Origin: a virus
DNA length: 62,632 nt
IMG/VR virus record: IMGVR_UViG_3300029319_009000
Span: 1-62,632 of that record
Direction: 5' to 3' (one strand)
Under the pieces are notes generated by a model. That model did no database searches and was not told the origin of the DNA. It saw only the letters and a list, made by a program, of their open reading frames with translations. A program made the translations under genes and the position numbers. Shown here in pieces: positions 45,116-53,421 of the stretch (its first letter is position 1; each line of letters opens with the position of its first letter).

Positions 45116-45852
45116 TAGTTATTCTCCTTATCTTTTTCCAATAGAATTAGGAAGTCTTCAAGCTCTTCCGGTGTTCCCATGCCTCTCCACTCGTAGACTG
45201 GATATGGTATTACTTTACCATTTTCTACATGTATTAATTCATTATAAACTGGACAGACGTAAAATTCATTATTAAATCTAATATTTTTTCTGATCATTGA
45301 TTTAGCATTTTCAACATATGACGCTCCTGTCTTCCAATAATACACACCAACAGTCGCCAAATTACTAATAACTTGTTTTTCAGCAACTTGAGTTACATTC
45401 TTAGTATTATAGTTTATTTTTGCGTATGAATATTTTGGACTATCAGACAGGAAATATGGGATAGCACCATCGCACTCTTGTTTTCTGACAAAATTTATAA
45501 AATGATTACCATCCCAATCTATCCACTGGTCTGAATTGCAAATAAGTAATTCTTGATCATTATCAATAAATTCTTCCGCTAGAAGGGCTGTACAGGCCGC
45601 ACCTTCGGTTAAGCCATCAGTCAAAACTATTTCTACATCGGGCTTTAAATCTCTTAATTCTTTTTCAAAATATGGATATTTTTCAAGGTGTCCTTTTTGT
45701 AAAATAAAAATATATTTTCCTTCTAAATTAATATTATCTACGACTCTTTTGATCATAGGTATACCATCAACTAAAATTAGAGGCTTTGGTCTCTCAAAGC
45801 CTTCTTTCGCAAATCTACTTCCGGCTCCCGCCATTGGTATTAAAATATTCAT
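45115..45852 (-). CDS. Sugar-phosphate nucleotidyltransferase
   Basis: A 245-residue GT-A-fold nucleotidyltransferase that joins a sugar-1-phosphate to a nucleotide. The signature is IPMAGAGSRFAKEGF, followed by R-P-K-P-L-I (residues 5-25); LICNSDQWIDWDG (near 128-140) carries the metal-binding acidic pair. The ending (P-V-Y-E-W-R-G-M-G-T-P-E-E-L) matches dTDP/CDP/UDP-sugar pyrophosphorylase-like enzymes in surface-glycan clusters. It directly abuts the RuBisCO-like gene (1-base overlap), so it probably activates a sugar made by it or for it. Nucleotide and sugar specificity cannot be read. SD AAGGAA. Confidence 0.88.
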   Translation of the reverse strand: MNILIPMAGAGSRFAKEGFERPKPLILVDGIPMIKRVVDNINLEGKYIFILQKGHLEKYPYFEKELRDLKPDVEIVLTDGLTEGAACTALLAEEFIDNDQELLICNSDQWIDWDGNHFINFVRKQECDGAIPYFLSDSPKYSYAKINYNTKNVTQVAEKQVISNLATVGVYYWKTGASYVENAKSMIRKNIRFNNEFYVCPVYNELIHVENGKVIPYPVYEWRGMGTPEELEDFLILLEKDKENN

Positions 45853-45862
45853 ATTATATTCC

Positions 45863-46723
45863 TTAAATCATTTCTAAAATTTCTTCTATGGTGAATTTAT
45901 CTGCTTCGGAAGAATCTTTGCCATCTTCTAGTATTTTTTCATGAAGATTTTCTCCGGGCTGAAGCCCTATTTCTTTAATTTTCAATTGTTTTCCGGGTGG
46001 TAAGTATTTTTCTGCCATGGCTTGAAGAAGGTCTCCAACGCTCATTGATTTCATTTCTGGTACGTATGGGCTGCAATTAGATGCTTTGTTCATGCACTCA
46101 AATATTAGATCTACTGCCTGATTTACTGTCCAAAAATATCTTGTCGCAGACGGGTCTGTAACGATAACCTCCCTACCTTCTTGAAGAAGTTTTTTCCATT
46201 TACATAGCACTGAACCTGTTGAGTATAGCACATTTCCATATCTCAATATTCTATATTTAATATTAGGATAATTTCTTTCAAATTGCAAGAACATTCTTTC
46301 CATTAAATACTTTGTTGCCCCGTATACTCCATTTACTTGCGCTGCCTTGTCTGTGCTAATTCCAACTACAAACTCTATATTGTTTTTGGATGACTGCTCT
46401 AATATATTTAAAGATCCCAAAATATTAGACCTTACGCACTCTCTTGTCTGAACCTCTGATATTCCTACATGCTTAAAAGCCGCTAAATGAAATATCCCTG
46501 TAACACCCTTCATTGCCTGATGCACGTCGAAAGGATCGCATATATCTCCTGTGTATATTTCTACAGTTGGAAATTCTTGCTTTAACTCAATTAATTTACC
46601 CTCATCTCGTGCAAGAACAACTACAGAGCCGCCAGAATTAATAATTCTTCGGATTAATTCTGCTCCAAGAAAACCACTTCCTCCAGTTACCAAATACCGA
46701 TTGCCTTTTTCAATATTTATCAA
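45863..46723 (-). CDS. CapD/PseB-like nucleotide-sugar 4,6-dehydratase
   Basis: A 286-residue extended short-chain dehydrogenase. The N-terminus has the NAD(P) loop TGGSGFLGAEL. The catalytic part is VGISTDKAAQVNGVYGATK, where the S-T-D-K-A replaces the usual S/T-Y-xxx-K environment, as in UDP-GlcNAc inverting 4,6-dehydratases (PseB, FlaA1, CapD). The later RYGNVLYSTGSV and VTDPSATRYF are also typical. The first codon is TTG (46723) with AAGGGTG upstream. It probably makes a UDP-4-keto-6-deoxy hexose, giving the island a second keto-sugar besides the Gmd product. Confidence 0.9.
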   Translation of the reverse strand: MINIEKGNRYLVTGGSGFLGAELIRRIINSGGSVVVLARDEGKLIELKQEFPTVEIYTGDICDPFDVHQAMKGVTGIFHLAAFKHVGISEVQTRECVRSNILGSLNILEQSSKNNIEFVVGISTDKAAQVNGVYGATKYLMERMFLQFERNYPNIKYRILRYGNVLYSTGSVLCKWKKLLQEGREVIVTDPSATRYFWTVNQAVDLIFECMNKASNCSPYVPEMKSMSVGDLLQAMAEKYLPPGKQLKIKEIGLQPGENLHEKILEDGKDSSEADKFTIEEILEMI

Positions 46724-46744
46724 TTTATTTCACCCTTTATTGTA

Positions 46745-47527
46745 TTATTTCCTTCCAGAATCACTGCCATCTAAGTGCGATATAATTTTTTCATCATGGC
46801 TTGACCCATAGTTGTATATGCCCCATTTCTTATGGGCACTGTCAAAACCCAAAATAGAGATGTCTTTTTTATAAAAGAGATTTAAATTATATTCAACTAT
46901 TCCAGTTATTCCATCTCTATTAATTGCAGCATATTTTACCCAATCTTTTTTAAATTTATCAACTCTTAGAATATGTGGATGTGTCGCTATGCAGTCCGTT
47001 TTCATAAAATAATGATCGTTAATGTTTTGCTCTTCAACATATGTTTCCCAAAAATCCTCATCCCCAACTTCTGGGTTGTCAATATGAGCCAACTGATTTT
47101 TTCTTTTATTAAATCTAACAAAATTTATCTCGTCTGTTTTGTGCATGGCTGTTAAAAGCTTTGCAGTATCTATATTTCTTAAGAAATTCCAATCATGCTC
47201 ACAAAAAAGGACATATGGAGTAGTGCTTGAGTAAACAGCCCTAACATAGTTATCTCTTAAACCTGTATTAAGAAATCCGCTGTGCCTACATTCTTTAATT
47301 TCTATGTTCTCTATTTTTTTAAGATTCTTTATATATTCTTTGTGGTTAACATTGTCAATGTCGCTATCACAATAAACAATAAATTTGCACTCATTAATAT
47401 TGGAAAATCTTTTTCTTATAGATGATATGGTTGATTCAATGACCGCAACAGAAGGTGCAGACGGAAGAACGTGTGTTGTTATTACAACCGTTAAAAGATC
47501 TTTAAGTTTTTGGTTGTTGGCTCTCAC
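46745..47527 (-). CDS. Putative GT-A glycosyltransferase
   Basis: A 260-residue protein beginning with LTVVITTHVLPSAPSVAVIE, then a strand FIVYCDSDID and TPYVLFCEHDWNFL; the order is that of GT-A (GT2-like) enzymes, with C-D-S-D and E-H-D as possible metal-binding acids. The C-terminus (WGIYNYGSSHDEKIIS) has no homologue that I recognise. It overlaps the 3' end of the large fused glycosyltransferase gene by 26 bases. Probably transfers a sugar in the island pathway; donor unknown. Confidence 0.65.
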   Translation of the reverse strand: MRANNQKLKDLLTVVITTHVLPSAPSVAVIESTISSIRKRFSNINECKFIVYCDSDIDNVNHKEYIKNLKKIENIEIKECRHSGFLNTGLRDNYVRAVYSSTTPYVLFCEHDWNFLRNIDTAKLLTAMHKTDEINFVRFNKRKNQLAHIDNPEVGDEDFWETYVEEQNINDHYFMKTDCIATHPHILRVDKFKKDWVKYAAINRDGITGIVEYNLNLFYKKDISILGFDSAHKKWGIYNYGSSHDEKIISHLDGSDSGRK

Positions 47528-49517
47528 TTCCTATCTCACAAATCATTCTAACATCAACTTTGTCTTTATCTTCGTTTCTGTTAATTTTCATCTTTTTTAC
47601 AACTTCTATACCAGCAAATTTTACACCAAAAAGATAAAAATGTTTAGAAGGATTGTGAATAATTTCATGTCTAGTGTCCGAATAATGCTTCTCTTCTTCG
47701 TTGTGGCAAGAAATGTCTGTACTTAAATATCCTATATTTTTTTTGTGTAAAAAATCTATATCTCTGCAATCTCTTAGCCCATATGCACTAAGGACTGCGC
47801 TTGAATCTACGCAAAAATCGCCTTTATCTTGTCTATTATCAACGATGTTTTTGTATGTTCTAAAGAAGTCATCAAACTTGTTTGTTTCTGACCAAACTCT
47901 ATAATTTAACATGTGTACACTATTTTGATTATATATACTAGATGCTATTCTCCAAGTTTCCGCTTGTGTATCATTGATGTGAACAGAGTGTTTTCCGTTG
48001 CCACATAGTTCTCTTATATTTTCTTTTAAAACATCTAAATTTGACCTATTTTCCTCTTCGACCAAAAGAGTTGCGACAACATTTCCTTCGGTAAAACAAT
48101 ATGATTTTTTTTCAATTACTCCGGGTAGACCCTGCTCTTTTGTACCAATCCAAGGTTCACCATAGTATAGGTTGTGTATGTAATTTTTTTGACCTTGATC
48201 TGTTAATTCAACAGACTTTTCATAAACAACATTTACACTTTCGTTGATCAAATCTTTGATTTTTTGAATATCGACATCATGGGATGGAAACAAACTTATA
48301 GTATAAAGATTATCTTTATTTCTGCAAAATTCTAATGCCATTTCATCGGCATAATCTCTTCTAAGACCTTCTTTAACAATGTCCTTTTTATTTAAAAAAT
48401 AATTTGCTGTGCAATCTATCTGTCCTTTTGAAATGTCAGATTCTTCAGATAAAACATTTTTACCTAATGCGATGCAAGATGCGATTCTATGAGCACCATT
48501 AATTGCTAATCCCTTAATTGTTGGAATTTTGCCATGAGATTCTTCAAAGCCATTGTCTTTTAGAGACTGTATGGTCTCTTCAAAGGATTCTAAAAAGTCT
48601 TTCTGTCCATCTTTGGGAGGATCTTTTTCTACAAAACCATTCCAAACTTCCAAATGATGAAGATATAAATCTTTTGCAAAATCTGATTGATTGTTGTTTA
48701 ATATGCTCTTTGCATAAATTGTCTTTGCTGCAATATCAAATCTGTTAAATCTAAGAAAATCACTTGCTTTTTTATAATCTTGTAGCGGCTTATATTTTTC
48801 TTTTGATCTAATTTCCTTTTCTAATTTGACCTGATATGTGTTGTCAACCTTGTGATCGTTTAGTGGATTTACAAGATTGTATGCATATAGCATGTCTTTC
48901 ACATAATGACTTTTATAAGAAGACATCTCTAACATTGGAAACATAAAAGCAAGATCCCAAGCCATTCTGTAAAAGTTTCCTTCTGTATCTAAGAAATCTT
49001 CTTTTTTAATTTTGCTCCAAAGAAAATATTTAAATGTCCTCAAGTGAGAAGAGCACCACTCTGATTCTCTAAAGGCGTTATTTCTAATAACACTCTCGGG
49101 GATTTGTCTTGCAAACTTTCCCCTTTGCTTAGATGGATATTCAATGTAACTTCCATATGTCATCCAGCATTTTTTTTGATTGTAAATGTCATTAAGTTTT
49201 GTTAAAACATCAGCACTAGCAAACCAATCATCTCCATCAAGTGTTACAATAATGTCTTCTTGTTTGGGATTAGAATATTCAATTCCATCATAAATGTTTT
49301 TTAAAGCAAAAGACTTTTCTTCTCTGTTTATTAAAACAAAGTTGTCTTTTCCCTCTATTTCTTTTTCAATAATCTCTCTTGTCGAGTCTGTCGATATATC
49401 ATTCAACAATATGCACTGATAATTTTTATATTTTTGTGCCATCACAGACCTGATGCATAATTTGATATATTTTTCTACATTATAAAATGGTATGATTATT
49501 TTAAAGTGATTCTCCAA
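47502..49517 (-). CDS. Multidomain glycosyltransferase (GT2 plus ParB-like and unknown C-terminal domains)
   Basis: A 671-residue protein. Residues 1-220 form a GT2 domain: FKIIIPFYNVEKYIKLCIRS, then VTLDGDDWF with the metal D-x-D-D at 94-97. The middle (around 335-360) has GLAINGAHRIASCIALGK, the G-x-H-R-x-x-A signature of ParB/sulfiredoxin-type nucleotide-binding domains. The C-terminal part (around 560-600) reads VDSSAVLSAYGLRDCRDIDF, a block I associate with nucleotidyltransferase-like proteins in surface-glycan clusters, with acidic D-S-S and D-I-D. Start is TTG (49517) with GGAG upstream. The fusion of transferase and ParB-like module is unusual; function beyond glycosyl transfer is unclear. 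Confidence 0.78.
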   Translation of the reverse strand: MENHFKIIIPFYNVEKYIKLCIRSVMAQKYKNYQCILLNDISTDSTREIIEKEIEGKDNFVLINREEKSFALKNIYDGIEYSNPKQEDIIVTLDGDDWFASADVLTKLNDIYNQKKCWMTYGSYIEYPSKQRGKFARQIPESVIRNNAFRESEWCSSHLRTFKYFLWSKIKKEDFLDTEGNFYRMAWDLAFMFPMLEMSSYKSHYVKDMLYAYNLVNPLNDHKVDNTYQVKLEKEIRSKEKYKPLQDYKKASDFLRFNRFDIAAKTIYAKSILNNNQSDFAKDLYLHHLEVWNGFVEKDPPKDGQKDFLESFEETIQSLKDNGFEESHGKIPTIKGLAINGAHRIASCIALGKNVLSEESDISKGQIDCTANYFLNKKDIVKEGLRRDYADEMALEFCRNKDNLYTISLFPSHDVDIQKIKDLINESVNVVYEKSVELTDQGQKNYIHNLYYGEPWIGTKEQGLPGVIEKKSYCFTEGNVVATLLVEEENRSNLDVLKENIRELCGNGKHSVHINDTQAETWRIASSIYNQNSVHMLNYRVWSETNKFDDFFRTYKNIVDNRQDKGDFCVDSSAVLSAYGLRDCRDIDFLHKKNIGYLSTDISCHNEEEKHYSDTRHEIIHNPSKHFYLFGVKFAGIEVVKKMKINRNEDKDKVDVRMICEIGSESQQPKT

Positions 49518-49520
49518 AGC

Positions 49521-50369
49521 CTATTCTCCTAGATACTTCAATACAATCTCAGGTATTTGTAATCTTTTTTCTTTCATTTTGTCGATGAGAGGTTTCCCCT
49601 TTAATGTGAACCACTCTTCGCTTGTTGCTCCAATTTTACTATTTGTAATAACTTTACAATCTAACATCCTTGCTTCAACAACAATCCTCGAAAGAGTCTC
49701 TAGCGTTTTTGGAAAGAATACCAGTGATTTATTCTTGTTCAATCTTGTTAAAAATTCTTGGTGCCCACAAGGCATAATCTTATCTATTTTAAGTCCTTTT
49801 GCCTTGCAATACATGATGCATCCTTCCAAGTTTTTATTTGGAATATTTGAGTACATTACAGAGCACACATCTTCTTTTTGGTCTTGTGGAATTATAATTT
49901 TCTCTAAGTGATCTAGTAATTCTTCTGACCATAAATTACCAGAAACACTGATAACATTGCCAGTTTTAATATTTTTCTCCACCACCTGCATGTGAAGCTT
50001 AGACTGACAAACAACCACCTTTGCTTTGCTGTAAAAGTCTCTATTGATTATTTGATCTTCTGGTGCCAAGTAATCTTCAAATGGAGACGGATCTCTTGTT
50101 CTGAGATACTTGTGGTCGTGCTCATAGATTATGTAAGAATAGTTTTCTTTGATATAATCTTTTACTTCTTCCGTTAGGGCAACAAAATTAGCAATAATTA
50201 TTTTTGCTTCTTTGTCAGGTAGGTTTTGAATGGTTAATCCACGGGTATGGTATTTTTTTACATCATTACCCTTATTTATTAATAACTTAATTAACTCTTC
50301 GTTATTTAGTTCTCCCCCCCCACTGATTCCATCCTCAACAAAGAAGTCGGCTAAAAAAGCGATTTTCAT
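49521..50369 (-). CDS. GT-B glycosyltransferase (short GT4-like)
   Basis: A 282-residue protein with the Rossmann-type opening MKIAFLADFFVEDGISGGGE, typical of GT4/GT-B enzymes (G-G-G-E lies in the acceptor loop). The C-terminal domain has LVFFPKTLETLSRIVVEARM, where E-T-x-x-R-x-x-x-E-A is the family donor-site motif with the E at the usual place. It is shorter than average (about 360) and contains no membrane segment. Position between two nucleotidyl and two GT4 genes supports a role in building the glycan. Confidence 0.78.
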   Translation of the reverse strand: MKIAFLADFFVEDGISGGGELNNEELIKLLINKGNDVKKYHTRGLTIQNLPDKEAKIIIANFVALTEEVKDYIKENYSYIIYEHDHKYLRTRDPSPFEDYLAPEDQIINRDFYSKAKVVVCQSKLHMQVVEKNIKTGNVISVSGNLWSEELLDHLEKIIIPQDQKEDVCSVMYSNIPNKNLEGCIMYCKAKGLKIDKIMPCGHQEFLTRLNKNKSLVFFPKTLETLSRIVVEARMLDCKVITNSKIGATSEEWFTLKGKPLIDKMKEKRLQIPEIVLKYLGE

Positions 50370-50828
50370 TTACTTTTCCTTATACATTCGGACATTTGTC
50401 CCAACTAGACCATCTACTAGGTCGCTAGAACTTTGAACTTTTCCGCCGCCAACACCCCAAATGAGATGGACGCCAAGTTCTTCTGCGACTGGAATTTCGG
50501 GGATATTGTCAGATGTTCTATCTCCTCCGTTGGCAAAAGCTACTTTGAAGTTGGGCCACAATGCACGAACTTGACGAAGCAAATCACAAGCAGAGTTGTC
50601 ATCATCATCAAAAGCCATAGCCTTAGAAACGCCTCGGGTGCCTTGGACCATCTCTACTCTTTCTGAGTGGGGCATGAAGATATACCCTTTCTTTCTCATT
50701 AGCCATTCATCAGAATTAACTCCGACTATAACTATTTCTGCCATCTTTGCTGATTCTTGAATCATTCGAAGGTGACCAACATGCATAGGATCGAATCCAC
50801 CGCTCAAAACCACAACATCGTAATACAT
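50370..50828 (-). CDS. Cytidylyltransferase-like protein (first paralogue)
   Basis: A 152-residue HIGH-type nucleotidyltransferase. The signature GGFDPMHVGH is at 10-19; NSDEWLMRKKG follows. FANGGDRT (around 98-105) and QSSSDLV near 135-141 match the later nucleotide-binding motifs of glycerol-phosphate and ADP/GDP-heptose nucleotidyltransferases. It probably activates a phosphorylated sugar or alditol for the island. A second, more degenerate copy lies at 58403-58870. SD CAGGTG. Confidence 0.82.
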   Translation of the reverse strand: MYYDVVVLSGGFDPMHVGHLRMIQESAKMAEIVIVGVNSDEWLMRKKGYIFMPHSERVEMVQGTRGVSKAMAFDDDDNSACDLLRQVRALWPNFKVAFANGGDRTSDNIPEIPVAEELGVHLIWGVGGGKVQSSSDLVDGLVGTNVRMYKEK

Positions 50829-52153
50829 TACTCAAACACCTGTTCCTCTAAAGACTGGATCCATTTATCTAAATCCTCTTTCTCTTTTTCAGATTCATAT
50901 ACAGCATCCGCAAATTGTTTATATTGATTTTCATTTGTAAACTTTGCCCTAATATATTTATCCAGTTCTTTTGCTGTTTTTTTATACACACTAGGATTTT
51001 CGTATACATCTCTGATGGCAGTTTTATAACTTTTTTCAACAGGATAAGCCCATAAACAATTTTCTTCGATGACACCTTTCCAAACCGCTTGAGGTTGAAC
51101 CTTTCCCAATTGATGGTTCACTTTTGCAAAATAAGGAATCATTTTTTTATTAGATTTTTTACCCTTTTTTGTTTTTTCTGGTGCATAAAGAAAATCTACT
51201 TGACCGCTCCATCCCATAGCAATAACAGGAATTTTGTGATATGCAGCTTCAAATATTGGCAATCCAAAACCTTCTCCGTGAGCGAGATTTATAAACCCTT
51301 TAATGCTCGAATGTTGATAGAGACCATTCATTTCTTCTTCTGTCATATCTCCATGAACAAGATATACTTTGCACTTCATTCCCTGCAACCTTTCAGAACT
51401 TAAAAGGTTTTGTAATCTTTCAATGGAAAAAGTTTTATCAATATTGGATGTATTCGATATCGACGCCTTAACAATAAGACCGACATCTTCATTGTCTTTG
51501 AACTCCTCTACAAACCATCCAATAGTCGATTCAAGGTTCTTTCTGGGGCTCCACTGGGCAACGGTTAAAAAATTAAATTTAGTTTTAAATTTGTAATCAA
51601 ATTTCACCGAATTTGTTTCTTTAACTGGATAATTTACAGTTATGACCTCTGGGTGGCTTGGATTTTCTTTGTCCAACTTTAAATGTTCTACAACTTCTCC
51701 TTGTTGATTTTTAATTTCATAAGCAGTATCGTAAAATACATCTTTTGCATGGTTAGAGACAACAATAATTTTATCCATCTCTATACATTTTTGGATCCAT
51801 ACAGGAGAAGCGATATTTGTTTCGATACCAGCGGTATAGCCTACATTATATGCAGCTAATTCCCTATCCCACTCATTTGGGATTGTCACTTGCAAAGACA
51901 TGTCATACTTTTGTGGTCCGGGAATATTTTGTAGTTGAGACTCACGGATAATTGTTTTTTCTATGATAGAGTCGATCCACCTTCTTTCTTCAGTGTCTTC
52001 CCAAGTCCAACTTAATTTACCCCAGTTAGTTGGAATTACAAATATATCAAACCTTTCTTCGTGCTCTCTTAAAGACCTAAGAGCAAAGCGAGCTTGCTCT
52101 CCATACCCAGACCTACTTAGCACTGGTCCTTTTAATAAAATTCTTTTTCTCAT
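50828..52153 (-). CDS. GT4 glycosyltransferase
   Basis: The frame is open from TTG 52174, but the better start is ATG 52153 (MRKRILLKGPVLSRSGYGE), with GGAG 5 bases upstream and an ATGA overlap with the previous gene's stop. The 441-residue product is a GT-B enzyme: S-R-S-G-Y-G-E-Q-A-R in the acceptor loop, FNFLTVAQWSPRKNLES at the domain junction, and HGEGFGLPIFEAAYHKIPVI at the donor site (E-G-F-G-x-P-x-x-E). It belongs to the retaining GT4 family. Donor is unknown. Confidence 0.88.
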   Translation of the reverse strand: MRKRILLKGPVLSRSGYGEQARFALRSLREHEERFDIFVIPTNWGKLSWTWEDTEERRWIDSIIEKTIIRESQLQNIPGPQKYDMSLQVTIPNEWDRELAAYNVGYTAGIETNIASPVWIQKCIEMDKIIVVSNHAKDVFYDTAYEIKNQQGEVVEHLKLDKENPSHPEVITVNYPVKETNSVKFDYKFKTKFNFLTVAQWSPRKNLESTIGWFVEEFKDNEDVGLIVKASISNTSNIDKTFSIERLQNLLSSERLQGMKCKVYLVHGDMTEEEMNGLYQHSSIKGFINLAHGEGFGLPIFEAAYHKIPVIAMGWSGQVDFLYAPEKTKKGKKSNKKMIPYFAKVNHQLGKVQPQAVWKGVIEENCLWAYPVEKSYKTAIRDVYENPSVYKKTAKELDKYIRAKFTNENQYKQFADAVYESEKEKEDLDKWIQSLEEQVFE

Positions 52154-53421
52154 TGTATCTCCGTAACACTCCAAGGTTTGTAATTTTTTCTAGTATCCCA
52201 AGATCCATGCTTCTCGTGGACTCCTAACATTAAGTCAACCCAAGTTTTCTCAAAGTTTTCAAAACCATAATTATTTTCAACATGAAGCCTTCCTTTTTTG
52301 CCAATCTCTTGTCTCTCTTCTCTTGTCATGTTATGTACTTTAAGAAGAGCATCAACAAAATCTTCTTCTGAAATTCTATCTTCATAAATGTATGGTACTT
52401 GTTGCGACCCGATGAGTGATTTAGAGCTAGGCTCTATACCTACGCCAAACCACTCTTTGCCATCTGTTACCTGCTCTTGTAGTCCCCCAGTCATGGTAAC
52501 AATAATTGGCGTACCACATGAAAGAGCCTCAAGTGTCCCAAGACCAAACCCTTCGGCATCAGAAATATTTACAACTACATCCGAAATATTGTACATTGCT
52601 GCCAAGTTATGTGGTGGCACTTTTTCCCTAGATAAGAGAACTTGACCTTTATCTAACCCAAAATCGCGCAAGATCATATTAAGATCTTGCCCATAAGGAT
52701 CCGCAGGATCTGTGTGCATAAGCAAGACACACTTCTTTGCTTTCTCTTCGCCGAGCTTATCTAAGAATTTAGAATACCAATGAATAAGAGTTCCACTCTG
52801 TTTTCTTTTTGCATTACGATTATTCCACATAATCACAAATTTATCGTCAGATTTAAAATATTTTTCACGTAATTCTTTTCTTTTCTCATCACTATCTAGT
52901 GGCTTAAATATACTAGAATCAACTGCATGTGGCATATAAAGTGCCTCAACATCACTTGTAGTCTGCTGTACAATATCATGCGTTACTTTTGAGATACAAG
53001 CGATGCAATCATTTGAATCATAAAACTTTTTATTATATTTTGGAGCAGGATGATTGTCCCAAACATGATAGTATACCATTGGCACTAGCGGTCTAATCTC
53101 ATTTTCCATTGACCACAACCACTCGTAAAATCTTGGATCGGTCATAAACCATAAAATGTCTGGTTTTTGAGTTCTGATTAGAGATCTAATTATTTCTTGG
53201 CTACCATAACTATCTACTGGCTGGATTAGCCAGTCTTCGCCATATGGGTCTATTTTAGAAATTTCGTAATTGTGATGTTTAATTGCACCCGCTAAAGAAA
53301 ATATTTGAAACTTTCCTGTTTTCAATAGAGCTTCGCATACATATTTTGTTTGAGTTCCGACACCCGAAGGGGAGAGAGGGTGGTCACTAATGGTAAGTAC
53401 CTTAATTTTTTTTTCTGTCAT
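52150..53421 (-). CDS. GT4 glycosyltransferase
   Basis: A 423-residue GT-B enzyme. ISDHPLSPSGVGTQTKYV is the acceptor-side loop (residues about 12-29). The donor site reads ISDAEGFGLGTLEALSCGTP, the E-G-F-G-x-x-x-L-E-A signature of retaining GT4. IMWNNRNAKRKQSG marks the domain junction. It is the first gene of the island in transcription order after the nuclease/protease genes and overlaps both neighbours by 4 bases. Likely adds a sugar to the growing glycan; specificity cannot be read. Confidence 0.88.
   Translation of the reverse strand: MTEKKIKVLTISDHPLSPSGVGTQTKYVCEALLKTGKFQIFSLAGAIKHHNYEISKIDPYGEDWLIQPVDSYGSQEIIRSLIRTQKPDILWFMTDPRFYEWLWSMENEIRPLVPMVYYHVWDNHPAPKYNKKFYDSNDCIACISKVTHDIVQQTTSDVEALYMPHAVDSSIFKPLDSDEKRKELREKYFKSDDKFVIMWNNRNAKRKQSGTLIHWYSKFLDKLGEEKAKKCVLLMHTDPADPYGQDLNMILRDFGLDKGQVLLSREKVPPHNLAAMYNISDVVVNISDAEGFGLGTLEALSCGTPIIVTMTGGLQEQVTDGKEWFGVGIEPSSKSLIGSQQVPYIYEDRISEEDFVDALLKVHNMTREERQEIGKKGRLHVENNYGFENFEKTWVDLMLGVHEKHGSWDTRKNYKPWSVTEIQ

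Noticed and set aside
37563-53421. Bacterial chromosome or contamination at the glycan island
   Set aside because: Gene overlaps, base composition and strand continue smoothly into phage genes on both sides.
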